Shown here: piece after piece, positions 9,800-21,418 of the stretch
How the letters are laid out: each line of letters begins with the position of its first letter
Position numbering within the stretch: position 1 is the first letter of the stretch
The notes under the pieces: model-generated
Databases searched by the model: none
Told to the model about the DNA's origin: nothing
What the model saw: the letters and a program-made list of their open reading frames with translations, nothing else
Made by a program: the position numbers and the translations under genes
Assembly (NCBI GenBank): GCA_016271365.2
Contig: CM057456.1
Coordinates: 160,072,501-160,136,500, forward strand
DNA length: 64,000 nucleotides
Direction of reading: 5' to 3'
DNA from: Neoceratodus forsteri
Lineage: Eukaryota; Chordata; Ceratodontiformes; Ceratodontidae

Positions 9800-10570
9800 T
9801 TGTTTACCATGGGGCAGCCGAAATCATGTTTCAAATGTGAATCTTATGGGCACCTAGGGAATGCACATGATAACATGAAATGCAACCATTGTTTTTGAAT
9901 ATGGGCACTTGGCCAAGGATTGCTTAAATACATTCAAATGCAATCTGTGTGAGCATAGGGGTCACTCTTATGCAAAGTGTCCCTGGGCCTCTCATAACAA
10001 AGGGGAATGCCTTTCTCCAGATAACTTGGGATTTCGGGCCAAACAAAAAAGGATCCACACTAGTGTCAGAAAAAGGCTAGAAGTAAAAATAAGAAATGAA
10101 AAAGAAAAAGAACAGCAGCAAGAGGCAGAAACCTGTGGTAGAAGAAGGGGAAACAAGTAAAGAAGTAGAAATGGAAATTGGAGGAAAAAAACAGGGTGAG
10201 CAGGAGAAAAAGGAACAGACCGGGGAGAAAAGAGGAGACATGCAGGCTGAGGTGCAGGCGCCCCTTCCCCATCGCACAGAAGGTTGACTTTAAGCAAGTG
10301 GTAAGAAGGAAAGAAGTCAAGAAAAGACCTAGAGAAGAAGCTGTAATAGAAAAAAGGACAGAAAGAATCCTGCAAGTGTTTTATACAAAAACAGGTACCA
10401 ATTATTATCCAAAAAAGAAAACTGGGGCGACACTGATTCAGAAGGGGAGGAATCAGCTGACTCTTCCAGTGCATCTTCCAGGGAAATGTTAACTGAAACT
10501 GAGGACCAGGAAGATCCTGTTTCAAAACAAGCAGTTAGCAGGAGAACAAGATCCCAGAGTATGAACTCCC
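9800..10570 (+). pseudogene. Tx1-like ORF1 zinc-knuckle region
   Basis: Between about 9833 and 9997 three consecutive CCHC-like knuckles are readable: CFKCESYGHLGNAHDNMKC, then CNHCF and YGHLAKDC across a stop/frameshift at 9897, then CNLCEHRGHSYAKC. Tandem knuckles of this kind are typical of ORF1 in Tx1-group LINEs and bind the element RNA. A Lys/Glu/Gln-rich tail follows in the frames at 9909-10160, 10096-10287 and 10178-10492, with frame changes between them. The stretch 9352-9800 between this and the first ORF1 part shows no coding signal and may be degraded ORF1. Confidence 0.7.
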
Positions 10571-10619
10571 AAGGGATGAGTTAGATATAAAACCCTCTTT
10601 CCTCCCCCCCTTTTTTTAT

Positions 10620-12180
10620 ACTTGTGACTACACTACAAATAGCTACTGTGAATGTTAACAGTATTAAGAGTCATAAAAAAATGATATCTGTCATGTAGTG
10701 CCTGTCTGATTTACACAGTTGGTCTTACTGCAACATACAAGACTGAAAACCACTTTTGAATTAAACAAGGCATCGAGACTTTGGACAAAGGGCCCCTCTT
10801 TCTGGTCTATTGGAGAGAAAAATGTGATGGGGTCCGTGTTTTGTTTAATGATAAAAGGTTAAAACAGTTTAAGCTGGTAGAAATAGAGCTTGGTAGGGCC
10901 CTAGCTCTAGATATTAATTTTGAAGGTCACAGAATATGGGTCATAACGATATATGCCTCCAAATTAAGGCAGGCAGAGCTAATTTATTTTCTGAAATTAA
11001 ACCTTTCTTGTTCACTTCTAGGACACTGGTGTTGGTTGGGGACTTCAATTGCGGGACATCCCTAGAAGATAGAGGACAAAAAAAAAAACTATTTTCAGAC
11101 TCAAATCGTTTAAGAGATATAATTAAAACAGCAAAACTGACTGATGTACATAGGCATATTTTTTCACGGGGGGGAATACATATTTCAGAGGAGCTACCTC
11201 TACAAGAATTGATTTTATTTTTGTATCCAAACAAATGCATATTGTAGACACTTCTGTTCAGAGTTATGAGTATTCAGACCACCGAATGTTAAAATGTACC
11301 CTACAGTGGGGGACAGCACTGACCCATGGAAAAGGGATTTGGAGTATGAATAATAGCAGTTTGTCAGATGAAGAACTAGTGCCCAAATGGAATAAACTAT
11401 GGGAAGCCAGATTATCAGTAAGGGTTTTGCATGATAGATTACGTGATTGGTGGGGGAGACAAAAAAACATATGTCAGTTATTCAACAGATATACAGGAAA
11501 CAAAGCAGGGACGGAATACATTCATTATTTACAGTTAAGAAACCAATTGCAAACATTTATATCAAGAATAGAGATAGAGAAATTACATTATAGTACACAG
11601 ATAAATATACAAAAACAAATGAAAGATTTACAGTACAACAGAGCACAATCATTACAAGAAATGAGGTTTGGCACACAGTGCCAAAAACAGACCTTTGACA
11701 CTTTTAAGGATTGCAGCACTAGAACCGAAAAAAGAGACATTAAAAATGTGTATAAAAATGATGGAAAGATAGGGAACACGAAAGCAGAAATAATGACAGA
11801 AATAAATGGATATGTCAAAAAGCAGTTTGAGGAAGCACTACAAACAGCGCAAGATGCGAAGCTTTGGGAAAACGTGGAAGTGCCCAAACTTACCAGCAGG
11901 GAAAAATCTAAATTAGAAAAAAAATTGAGGAACAAGAGTTATTACAAGCCATAAATAAGTTAAAAGATAACATTACGCCTGGCAAAGATGGTTTAAGTAC
12001 TGAATTTTATAAAAGGTTTAAAGAACAAATAGCACCTGTATTGACAGAAGTTTTAAATAGCTGTTTAGATGAAGAAACAATCATTACATCACAAAAAGAG
12101 GCTTTATTAATACTGATACACAAAAAGGGAGACAAGGCAGATTTAAGAAATTGGAGGCCTTTGTGTCTATTAAATACAGA
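10620..12180 (+). pseudogene. Tx1-like LINE ORF2, endonuclease and start of reverse transcriptase
   Basis: IATVNVNSIKSHKK near 10640 marks the start of the endonuclease. RTLVLVGDFNCG near 11020 carries the catalytic Asp-Asn pair, and the terminal SDHRM motif (catalytic His) is at about 11275. A long open frame at 11235-11954 covers the linker. The reverse transcriptase begins at about 11940 (LLQAINKLKDNITPGKDG, ALLILIHKKGDKADLRNWRP) and is cut at LLNT (12180) by the foldback element. The frame continues at 13954 with YKILAKILQARL. Frameshifts are present near 11065 and 11230. Confidence 0.8.
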
Positions 12181-12619
12181 GGGTGGGCTATTCAGACTGT
12201 GCTGGGCAGGGGCGCGAGCCTGGGCGCAGCACAACTGGGCTGCACCAGGGCATGGACCAGGCGATATTCAACGGTGCTGCGCCATGGCTCAGCACCGTTG
12301 AATATGGCACAGAGGGTGCACGCACTGCACACGGCACAGTGGCACTGCGGTAGTGCAAGTGGCAGAAGGGGAGCAGGGGGGTGCGCCAGCACAAGTACGG
12401 TTGCACTCGGTGCATCCACCGCGATATTCAGTGCTGGGCATGCAAATGAGGCCATTATGCATGCAAGGCACAAATGGGGCCATTTGCATGTCATTATGGC
12501 CCCATTTGCATGCGGTGCACGACTAGCGCCTGGCGCCCTGCCAGGCTGCAGCCGTCAGGGACCGACGCCCTGCAGTCCCTTGGCAGACCCCGCTCTCGCA
12601 TGCCCGAACGTAGGCATAA

Positions 12620-13020
12620 GTGAAGTATACCCTGGTGGTCCAGTGGATCACTGTCCACTGCCCGATCGTGGGCATATGTGTCCTACATCCCTGGTGGTCC
12701 AGTGGACCGCTGTCCATTGCCGATCACAGGCATATATACAGTATATCCCTGGTGGTCCAGTGGATCACTTCCCAACGCCCGATTGCAGGCATATGTACAG
12801 TATATCCCTGGTGGTCCAGTGGACTGCGCCTCAATGCCCGATCACAGGCATAAGAGATCTACCTCCCTGGTGGTCCAGTGGACTGCTGTCCATCGCCCGA
12901 TCACGGGCATAATTGATCTAACTCCCTGGCAGTCTAGTGGATGCCCTCCCCCAGTGCCCAATCGCAGGCAGAATTATCGAAGGATATCCTGGTGGTCCAG
13001 TGGTACCCTCCCACCTGCCC
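12620..13020 (+). repeat. Seven tandem units of 58-63 bp in the left arm of the foldback
   Basis: The motif CCTGGTGGTCCAGTGGA recurs at 12631, 12690, 12748, 12807, 12866, 12925 (diverged) and 12988, giving spacings of 58-63 bp. Each unit also carries a CCCGATCRYRGGCATA-type hairpin segment. Reverse-complement units lie in the right arm, with CCAGG anchors at 13390, 13450 and 13512. The open frames through this array are repeat-encoded, not genes. Confidence 0.9.
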
Positions 13021-13089
13021 ACTGAGGCCCCTGCCACCCTGCACCCCCCCAGTCAGTGGCGGGCGGCAGCACCCAACCCGCAAGCCGCC

Positions 13090-13310
13090 CACCGACTGAC
13101 AGCGTACAGTAGGGTCTGTATGCCTATTGGTCCACTGTATGGGCCAATGGGCGTGCAGACCATACTGTACTACACAGGCCCGATATGTGAATGAAGGCAT
13201 TCATTCACATATTGAGCCAATATATACAGATAGTCTGAATGCCCATTGGCCCATGCAGTGGACCAATGGCGTACAGACCCTATGCAGCTGTCAGTCAGTG
13301 AAGACGACTT
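13090..13310. repeat. Central palindrome of the foldback element
   Basis: The left half (ACTGACAGCGTACAGTAGGG, then TATTGGTCCACTGTATGGGCC) is mirrored by the right half around 13235-13310 (GGCCCATGCAGTGGACCAAT, then CCCTATGCAGCTGTCAGTCAGT). The centre near 13195-13210 is GAATGAAGGCATTCATTC. Confidence 0.85.
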
Positions 13311-13953
13311 CGGCGGGAGAGCTGCGCGCGCGACGGCGGGTAGCAGCAGGCGCGGCCTCAGGCGGGGGTGAAGTAGTGCCACTGGACCTCCAGGTATCCT
13401 CGATAACTCCGCCCATGTTCGGAACATGGGAGGCGGTCCACTGGAGCCACCAGGAAGGAGGTAGATCTCTTATGCCCACAATCGGGTGTTGGACAGCGGT
13501 CCACTGGACCACCAGGGATGTAGGTAACCTGTGCCCACAAATGGGCAAGGGAGAGGCACAATGCTCCCTGGGCAGGGGGCATGTGGACTGTGTCCTGGGT
13601 GGCCACCCAGCCACCCACAACAGGCGGTTGCCGTGTTGCGCCTTGCAATACAGCAGCTCACCTGGACTCGTTCCTGGTTTTACCAGGCACATCTTTGCAC
13701 CCCCCTGAGTGGCACAAGGTGGGTATGTGCCAGGATATGTGCTGCACATCCCGGGCTGAATAGCGGGATGTGTCACATATGCATGGGCACACCCCCCGCA
13801 CTTGCGCAGCATACATTGCTGTTGCACCCCGGTGCATCGGGAGTTGCGCAATGCAACTTGCCCCATTGAATATCGCGCCAGGGCGCATCAATGGGTTGTG
13901 CATGGTGCAACCCTGTTGCGCCATGCGCAACCCTTTTGAATATCCCACTCGGA

Positions 13954-15720
13954 TTATAAAATTTTAGCTAAAATATTGCAAGCTAGGTTAGCAGCGGTGT
14001 CTGATAAATTGATTTGTCCCAACCAATCTTGCTCCATTAAAAACAGGACTGTGCAAGATAACCTACTGTGTTTAAGAGAATTAATAACCAAAGGGAGCCA
14101 GGAGAAAGTGAGTGGTTATTTACTAAGTATTGAACAAGAAAAGGCATTCGACAGGATATCACATGATTATTTGTTTTAGGTCTTAGAAAATGATGGGATA
14201 CCAGCAAAATTTGTAGGATGGGATAAAAGTTTATAATGCCAGGCTACCTTAATTCCATACATAAATGAATGGTTAGGGCAGGAAATTAAAGTAAAAAAAA
14301 GCATAAGGCAGGGATGCCCGTTGAGCCCTTTGCTGTACGTGTTTGGGTTAGATCGATCCTGAGATGCATTCAAAACAATGAGAACATAGAGGGTATTATA
14401 CTGAATAATCAAAGTTCTAATATGAAGATATTGGCATACGTGGATGATATGGCAATAATTCTAAACAAGGAAAGAGAAGGGACCTAAGTAATTAGAGAAT
14501 TAGATGGATTCTCTAAGATATCAGGATACAAAATAAATTATGATAAGAGTGTGGGGTGCTATATAGGGGAACCAGTTTCCCCTCCAGAAAATATAGGGGG
14601 TATACCCATTGTTGCACAGGACATAAAGATACTGGGGATTCAATACGGTACCCAGGGAACTATGGAAAAAAATTGGGATTTGTGCTTAGCAAAAGCCTCA
14701 AGCACAGTGAATCTATGGAAAGGGAAGAGGATCTTTAAATCAAAGAGAATTATGTTAATAAAGACCTTACTGATACCCATTTTCTTATACACTAGTTATG
14801 TTTTTCCCACTCCAGAGGGGTATGAAACTAGGTTACTTAGCATTTTCTTTCAGGGTCTGTGGGGCAGCAGGTTGAACCCTGTAAAAAGGAATATAAGATA
14901 TAGTCAAAGAAAGAGGGAGGGTGGGAATGGTGAATCCCATCCTGTTCTTCTACAGTATATTATAACATTGTCATTTGGTTTAAACACCATACTAATACTA
15001 ACTGTGGGCACAGGGTATAAAGGAGTGGACTGAGCCTTATAGAGTACATTGGGAAAGAGGGAATATGGGTAAAATGAAAAAACAACAAAACACCCCTGAC
15101 TACATTGCTACAACAATGACAAATGTAAAACAGTGGGGAATCACAGTACAAATGTTAACTACAATGTCAAGGAAAAAACTGTATGAGACCATAAGGCAAG
15201 ACAAATTCATAGATAAGCTAGAATTACCACAATCCCCAGATGAGAAAACAGAGGAAGTGATAGAAAGTATAAATTGCAAAAGGATCCCTTGATACATGTG
15301 GGATGTTTTGTAGTTAAGCATGCACAGGAAGTTAGGGGTAAGAAGTACCCATAAGCACAAACAGTCAATAGAAAGATACTGTTTACAAACTGGCTGTATC
15401 CAGCTATTAGAAACACAAGAACACTTATTCTTTGAATGCCCAGTAGCTCAAACCTTTTGGGAATTTCTAGCCCAAAAATGGGAAGAACCCCTCTATAGGA
15501 CCTTATCATACAGGGAACTGGTACTAGGATTATATGGGTATAACTGGAAGAAGTATAATAAAAGCACTCGGGGGGGGGGGTGATTGGAGCTATTCTGAAA
15601 TATTATATCTGGCAAGCCAGGTGTACATGGATTTTCAACAAAAAGTAACCGCAAATGAGGAACTGGAGCCAATTGTTAGACAGGAAGTTCTGAAGATGTA
15701 TGTGCAATAAGCACGAAACA
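13954..15720 (+). pseudogene. Tx1-like LINE ORF2, reverse transcriptase core and C-terminus
   Basis: This continues the reverse transcriptase after the foldback. It contains YKILAKILQARL; LLSIEQEKAFDRISHDYLF (catalytic-Asp region A, here degraded to Glu-Gln-Glu-Lys-Ala-Phe-Asp) near 14130; IRQGCPLSPLLYVFGL near 14310; and the catalytic box AYVDDMAIIL at about 14435. The frame 14551-15033 covers the thumb. A Cys/His-containing tail (CIQLLETQEHLFFECPVAQT, then FWEFLA) lies at about 15390-15465, as in L1-clade ORF2. Several stops are present. The 3' UTR runs from about 15700 to the A-rich end at 16055. Confidence 0.8.
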
Positions 15721-16068
15721 CACCTTCACAGTTCCATAGACAATTGTGGAAAAATTACAAGTTCTTAGATAATGGGTAGATAACAGACCTGGGGGCCCCT
15801 ACTCCCAGGGATCAAACACAAATATGCTGTTTGGTATTGAATTAAGTAGTCTGGAAGTAATGAAATGTATATAAAAGCTAGTTAACTGTGAGGAATATGG
15901 GAATAGTATGATGGATTATGGTTTCTTTATCTGCTTGTGTGTCCTTTTTGTTTAATCCTTGTATATAAATTGATAATGTTTTGATTTTCAGTTTGATGTC
16001 CTGTAACCTTAAATTGTTTTGATGTATTATGATTATTGTTTTTATGATAAATAAAAAATTCCCCTACT

Positions 16069-16475
16069 TTTTTTTTTTTAACATATTTCTTTCCCTCCGG
16101 TCACGGTCTGTGGAGCCTCTCTCAGGCATCCTGCCTGTTCCTGCCCTGCCTGAAGTCTTCCTGCCTGAGCCTCCTCTCTCCTCCTTCTCAGCCCACACAA
16201 CTGGCACCCCCAGCTTGACCCCTCCGGGGTGGGGTCGCCCTCTCCTCTTGGGCGCTCTACAGAGTCAGTCTCCAGCCTGTGGGTGACAGCCCAGGTGGAG
16301 GACACTGGAAGGCCAGGCAGGATAGACCCAGCAGTGGGCATGGGGGCAAGTGCCGTCGCCTACGCCACAGACCAGTGTTTTCTCTGTTCTGGTGTGCGCT
16401 TCCCCTCCCATGCGTGGTGCACATTCCTGATGCTACGGCACATGGCAAACCTGCCGAGCATCAGCCACACTATGT
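16069..16475 (-). mobile_element. tRNA-derived SINE, 5'-truncated, copy 2
   Basis: The 3' two-thirds of the same SINE as 5826-6421, in the same orientation, with a poly-T run at 16069-16079. Long stretches match: CTCTCTCAGGCATCCTGCCTG, and GGAAGGCCAGGCAG further on. The tRNA-like head is missing; homology stops at about 16470 within CAGCCACACTAT. The Tx1-like LINE abuts its tail side and the old LINE its head side, so no clean duplication is visible. Confidence 0.75.
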
Positions 16476-18104
16476 GCAGGCTGTCTTCCAGATACTTGGG
16501 AACTGGGCAAACCATAGCGAGTGGTTGAAGAGCTTTGTTGTAGGCAAGATTAGGACATCCAGGGCTGAAGCATGAAGCTTCATATCTAATGTGTTGCTGC
16601 CCATTCTTGTTTTCCCTAGTACCTTATTGACGTGGTGGAGGGTGTCCAATGTGGATACCAGTTTGAAGTAGAAATCTGGGCAGGGTGGAAAGGCAGGGGC
16701 TGCCTCGGGCTGATCCCTGTGAGGGTTAGAAGGTGTGCTACTAGAGTCCATGGGGGTATTTGGCTGAGATTGGTGACTGTAGCATTAAAGATATTTGCAA
16801 TGTTGCTAGGATCTGTGATAATGGCATTATTGTTGGAGATTAGGGTGGGGAGGCCTTTTCCTCTTCGTCAAGGAGATCCTTAATGTTGTTCCAGAATTTT
16901 CTTGTTACCCCAGAGTTGGGTCTGTTTCATTTTGAAGTAGGTTGCTTTAGCAGACCAAGCATTTCTACTGCATTTATTTCTGACTGCTTTATAGTTCTGT
17001 AAGTCCTGCGGGGTACCTGTGGACCTTGCTTTGTACCGCAACTGGTCTTTTAATTTCATCTGGGCCCTTGGGGGGGTTAGCCACTCAGCAGTTTTACCAT
17101 GGATCATTCTTTTTTTATACAGAGCATATATGTTTGTTGCCATGTTAAATTCATTAGTGAAAAACTCCAATGCCAGGTCTATATCTGAGATACAGTCCAG
17201 GAATCCCCAGTCAACTGATGGTAGCTGCAGCTTGAAGGCATCTAGGGTGCTACAGGGGAGGAGCCTACTGTTCACTAGCTTGGGGTGGTCTGGGGATTTT
17301 TGCTGACCAGTCACATAGCACCAGGGAGTGGTCGCTCAGGGAGTCGGGAAGTAGTGTAACCTTTAATAGCCATTCTGGGTGCATGGCGAGGAACCAGTCA
17401 ATTAGGGTGCTCATTCCAGTGTTATAGTTAGTTCTGGTGTTTTCATTTACTACCTGTGTCAGGTATGGGCTGTTAATTAGATCCTCATGTGCACTGTTTG
17501 ACTGTGAGTTACAATTGATGTTAAAGTAACCTAAGACCAATGTTTCTGAGGATGGGCTCACCTCCTGGTAGTACTGGCTGAAGGACTTGATACCAGTTTC
17601 ATTGTTACGGGGTGGGGGGGGATGTATACTGTTAGAATTTGCAGAGTTTTATCACCTTTACCTAGTGTTAGCTTTGTAGCCAGGCATTCGCAAAATGTAT
17701 CGAGGCAGTTGATGGGGATGTTTTAGGCCTGTATGTGGCTTCTTATATATTGGAGGCAAACACCCCCACGTTTCCCGAACCTGTCTTGTCTGAAGGTTGT
17801 GTAACCTGGCAGAGCAACTGCTGAGTTGGGTACCTTGGCGGTGAGCCAGGTCTCTGTAATGGAAATTATATCAGGTTGTGTACGTGCAACCCATGCCTCG
17901 AATTGGGTGAATTTAGAGGAGAAGCTGCCAATGTTTAACGATATGATACAGAAGAGGCCTCATATGCCCCTGAGCGACTAGTTACCTTATAGCAGGCCAG
18001 GGTTTGGATGAATATTTTCTGATATTAGAAGAAGCATCAGGGTTTTGTGTAGTCCCCTGTAGGGAGCTGGTTTGCAAGCTAAGTGGGGCTTGGTCGTGGA
18101 GGGC
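16476..18104 (-). pseudogene. L2/CR1-group LINE, endonuclease and RT N-terminus
   Basis: Read on the minus strand from 18104: LLLISENIHPNPGL (a start motif also seen in other CR1/L2-group ORF2 proteins). The endonuclease follows, with an ITETWLT-type catalytic Glu box near 17845, GYFNINCN near 17530, and DSLSDHSLVLCDW (terminal His) at about 17325. A linker frame at 17314-16880 contains WSAKATYFKMKQTQLWGNK. The RT start at about 16545 reads LFNHSLWFAQFPSIWKTA. The RT catalytic core is absent; the C-terminal RT lies at 6430-7080. The element is broken and split by later insertions. Confidence 0.8.
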
Positions 18105-20168
18105 TTGATAACAGATTCTCTTACACCTTCCAAGAGGGTAGACCAATGGTGTAGACCACTTTGGTTCTCAAATACAGTAGCAGAAAAGGTCAGAGCCAAA
18201 AGGCTGGCCTTCAGAAAATATAAGGGAACACAGCGGGATGAAGATAGGGAGGCATACCAAACTGCCCTAAGGGAAGCAGGTAAAAGGCAGTAAGGCAGGC
18301 AAAGTCCCAAACTGAGGAAGCACTAGACACGAACAGTAAAGAAGGTGACAAGACTTTCTATAGATACATTAGTGAAGGAGAAAGTCCAGGGGATGCTGCT
18401 TAATGGAGAAAAGGGAGCATGTGAGGAGGAGGACCCTGTAAGGCATCTATCCTAAATAGATACTTTGCTCAGTATTTACTGAAGAGAAGGTAGGGCAGGG
18501 CCTGGCTCAGCATCATGGACACAGGGGAGGAGGTGAGCACTACTCCTTCACAAAAGAAAGGGTCCTATAAGAGCTTGCTAAGCTCAGGGTGGATAAGGCA
18601 ATGGGACCTGATGGCATACATCCCAGGGTACTTAAGGAGCTAAAGGAGGAACTAGCAGAGCCATTAGCAGAATTGTTTAGTGAGTCTCTGAGCACAGGAG
18701 AGGTCCCAGAAGACTGGAGAAGGGCTCATGTGATCCCGCTCCACAAGAGTGGTAGCAGGGAGGAGGCAGGGGAACTACAGACCAGTCAGTCTTACCTCAG
18801 TAGTGGGCAAGATTATGGAGGCACTCCTTAAGGAAAGGATAGTGCAACACCTGGAATCCATAGGGCACAGGATCCAAGACAGCATGGGTTTACAAAGGAA
18901 GGTCCTGTCAAACTAATCTCATAGATTTCTTTGACTGGGTAACCAGAGTGGTGGACCAAGGGGAGCAGTTGATGTAGCCTACCTTGACTTCAGCAAAGCT
19001 TTTGACACTGTTCCACATAGAAGATTGATAAATAAGCTAGGTAGGCTCGGGGTGGGTCAGAAGTTGGTCAACTGGGTGGCAAACTGGTTGACTGGCAGAA
19101 AACAGAGAGTGGTGGTAAATGGTATACAGTCAGAAGAGATGCAAGTCACAAGTGGGGTACCTCAGGGATCAGTCCTGGGGCCAGTCCTATTCAACATCTT
19201 CATTAGTGACCTTGCAGATGGACTAGAGGGTAAGGCTTGTCTGTTTGCAGATGACACCAAGATCTGCAACAGAGTAGATGATCAGATGGGGTGGGCAGAA
19301 TGAGAAGAGATCTGGATAAACTAGCAGAATGGTCAGAAGAGTGGCAACTGGGATTTAATGCAAAGAAGTGCAAAATCATGCACATAGGGAAGAGAAACCC
19401 TGAAGCCACTTATAGGCTGGGAGGAGTTGCTAGCAGTCACAAAGGAAGAAAGAGACTTGGGCATCATCATCACTGATGACCTAAAATCATCCAAGCAGAC
19501 CTCTAAAGCAGTAGGTAAGGCTAGGGGGGTGTTAGGGTGTATTAGTAGGGGTATCACAAGTCGTAAGAGGAGGTAATAATCCCTCTGTACAAGACATTAG
19601 TTAGGCCCCATCTGGAGTACTGAGTGCAGTATTGGAGCACACCTTCACAAGGACATTAACCAAATTGAGGCAGTCCAGAGAAGAGACAGCAAAATGGTGC
19701 AGGGACTGCATCCAGAAGACATATGAGGGACAGATTAGCGGAGCTCAATATTATACCCTTGAGCAAAGGAGGAGAGAGGTGATATGATCGAGACATTTAA
19801 ACACCTTAAGGGCATAAACAAGGTGAAAGAGTCTAACATGTTTAAATATAAGAAAAATAGCAGGACAAGAGGACACAGCATGAGATTAGAGGGAGGCCGA
19901 TTAAGGGGAATGTGGAAATTCTTTTTCACAGAAAGGGTGGTAGATGCATGGAATGCTTACCACAAGAAGTGGTGGCTATGAATACAGTGCAGGGCTTCAA
20001 ACAGGCATGGGATAGGCATAAGGGAGCAATACAAATGACTATGAATAGATAGGTCACTGACAGAGCAAAGGCCGATGGCACATTTATAAGGTAGAAAAAG
20101 AAATGGGCAGACTGGATGGGCCTTGTGGTCCTTATCTGCCGTCAACTTCTATGTTTCTATGTTTCTAT
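18105..20168 (+). mobile_element. CR1/L3-type LINE, 5'-truncated
   Basis: A plus-strand element of about 2.06 kb inserted in the minus-strand LINE. It starts in the linker (WFSNTVAEKVRAKRLAFRKY at about 18165). The RT is readable: KAMGPDGIHPRVLKEL near 18600, then [13 protein letters not shown] near 18980 (catalytic Asp), [20 protein letters not shown] near 19150 and LFADDTKIC near 19240 (catalytic pair). The 3' end carries the short repeat TCTATGTTTCTATGTTTCTA at about 20145-20165, typical of CR1-type tails. The RT is broken by several frameshifts, for example near 18560 and 18800. 5' truncation is usual for CR1. Confidence 0.85.
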
Positions 20169-20460
20169 GATATACCTGAGTGGTACCTTGGTTGTCACAT
20201 AAGTGCCAAGGGTCGCAATCACTTTGGCTTGTGACCAAGACAATGTTATTTTAAAATGTGCATAGTGGTAGATCTGTGGGGGATGGGTGTTAGCTCCCTC
20301 AGAGTGTGGGACATTGTAGCAAGTGATTTCCATAGTTGCAGCCAAGACCGCAAGTAAGAGTAAGAGGGTTTTGTTGTAGGAGGGAGGCATGCTGGAGCCA
20401 CAACATGGGCTTATGGGGGATTAAAGATACTGGGATTTAAATGGCCAGGCCAGGAGGCTT
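20169..20460 (-). pseudogene. L2/CR1-group LINE, 5' part of the split minus-strand element
   Basis: The minus strand has an open frame (20390-20157, 77 codons) starting MPPSYNKTLLLLLAVLAATM and ending KVPLRYI at the CR1 junction. Across the CR1 the minus strand resumes with APYRGLHKTLMLLLISENI. The continuation of an ORF just upstream of the endonuclease start is plausible. The N-terminal hydrophobic stretch is not a known endonuclease feature. The assignment rests on position rather than on a motif. Confidence 0.4.
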
Positions 20461-21418
20461 AATTTAGTACTGATGTGGAAGTGCAACCTTGGTTAGAGGA
20501 CTGTGTGAAGTCTTAGTGACCTCTAGTGGAGGATCGGTATAATGTACAGATGGTGAGGTCATGTGTTTGTTTTTCACATGATCACCACGTCCTATATAAC
20601 TGAAGCCGGCCGAGGGTGGGGCTTCTGGCATGCTAACGCCGGTGGGAGAAACAAGACCGAGCCTATTACAGTGATACTGGCTAGCTGGCTTGTAACTTTA
20701 ATATAAAAGCTAGCAGTAAATAAGCAGTCAATAATTTACTGGAAATGCTAGCTAGTAGTAACATAATTTCTTTTAAATGTGTGCAATTCTAAAGAAAACA
20801 GCAGACTTAAATAAAAGTCTTTGCAATTTAAAAAGCAATCTGCATGGTGAGGAGATCAGGGGCTGCTCAAAAGATGGCACCAAGTTCAAAATCTGTACCG
20901 CAGCACACTGCGTGGCTATTAGGCTGCTGCGTACCTCTACTGTTCTCCGGTGGTAGCTGGGAGCTCTTTTGTGAGCAGGTAAGCTGCTTGGCTGTAATTT
21001 AGCTGTTGGGGGGGGGGGTTGGCTGTGAAAGAGAGAGAAAAGGATGGGCGGGTTACAGGGGAATGTCTAGGAGGGAGGTAATTTTCAGGCAGTAGCTGAA
21101 CTCCCCTAGCTTAACTTCGCTAATTCCACTAACAGTAAAAAAAAAAAAGCTATCCTACTACAGCTATCAGCAGTTGGCCAGTGTCTGTCAAGGCAACAAT
21201 TAATTTATAGTAAAACAACTGGGCTTTTGCTAAACAATAATTAATTACCAGTATACCAGTGTAGAACAAGACTGTGCCTATTACAGTGATACTGGCTAGC
21301 TGGCTTGCAGTTTTAAGCTAGCAGTAAATAAGCAGTCAATAATTTCTTGGAAATGCAAGCTAGCAGTAAAATAATTTCTTTTAAATGCATGCAGTTCTAA
21401 TCAAATCAGCAGTCTTAA
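20461..21418 (+). repeat. Direct repeat pair, period about 615 bp
   Basis: Copy 1 (20650-20820) and copy 2 (21265-21418, resuming after the palindrome at 24377-24385) share AACAAGAC, CCTATTACAGTGATACTGGC, GCTAGCAGTAAATAAGCAGT and CTTTTAAATG. They are roughly 85-90% similar by eye. What lies between (20821-21264) has no coding signal. The pair could be parts of LTRs or a tandem duplication. 20461-20650 holds nothing I recognise, except a TATA-like CCTATATAA at about 20590. Confidence 0.75.

Larger units (their letters stand above)
12181..13950. mobile_element. Foldback DNA transposon with tandem-repeat arms
   Basis: The insertion lies inside reverse-transcriptase codons. The termini are imperfect inverted repeats: left GGGTGGGCTATTCAG, right read inward GAGTGGGATATTCAA. 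The flanks are AGA (12178-12180) and GGA (13951-13953), consistent with a 3 bp target-site duplication with one substitution. Removing the element and one trinucleotide restores the LINE frame. No transposase is encoded. The 3 bp duplication and ATTCA-rich ends point to the PIF/Harbinger superfamily, but this is inference. Inside are subterminal ATTCAA repeats, seven tandem units in the left arm, three inverted units in the right arm and a central palindrome. Confidence 0.8.
8213..16068 (+). mobile_element. Tx1/L1-type LINE with 13 bp target-site duplication
   Basis: The element proper runs about 8226-16055. The 13-mer AAATTCCCCTACT occurs at 8213-8225 and again at 16056-16068 directly after an A-rich 3' end (GATAAATAAAAAA), a textbook target-site duplication. 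Inside are an ORF1 region with zinc knuckles and an ORF2 with endonuclease, reverse transcriptase and C-terminal Cys-rich part. The layout matches the Tx1 branch of the L1 clade known from frogs and fish. Net of the foldback element at 12181-13950 it is about 6.1 kb, near full length. The sequence carries multiple stops and is inactive. Confidence 0.85.

Noticed and set aside
12151..12912. 253-codon open frame
   Set aside because: It starts in LINE reverse transcriptase and runs through the tandem units of the foldback; the peptide repeats with the DNA unit.
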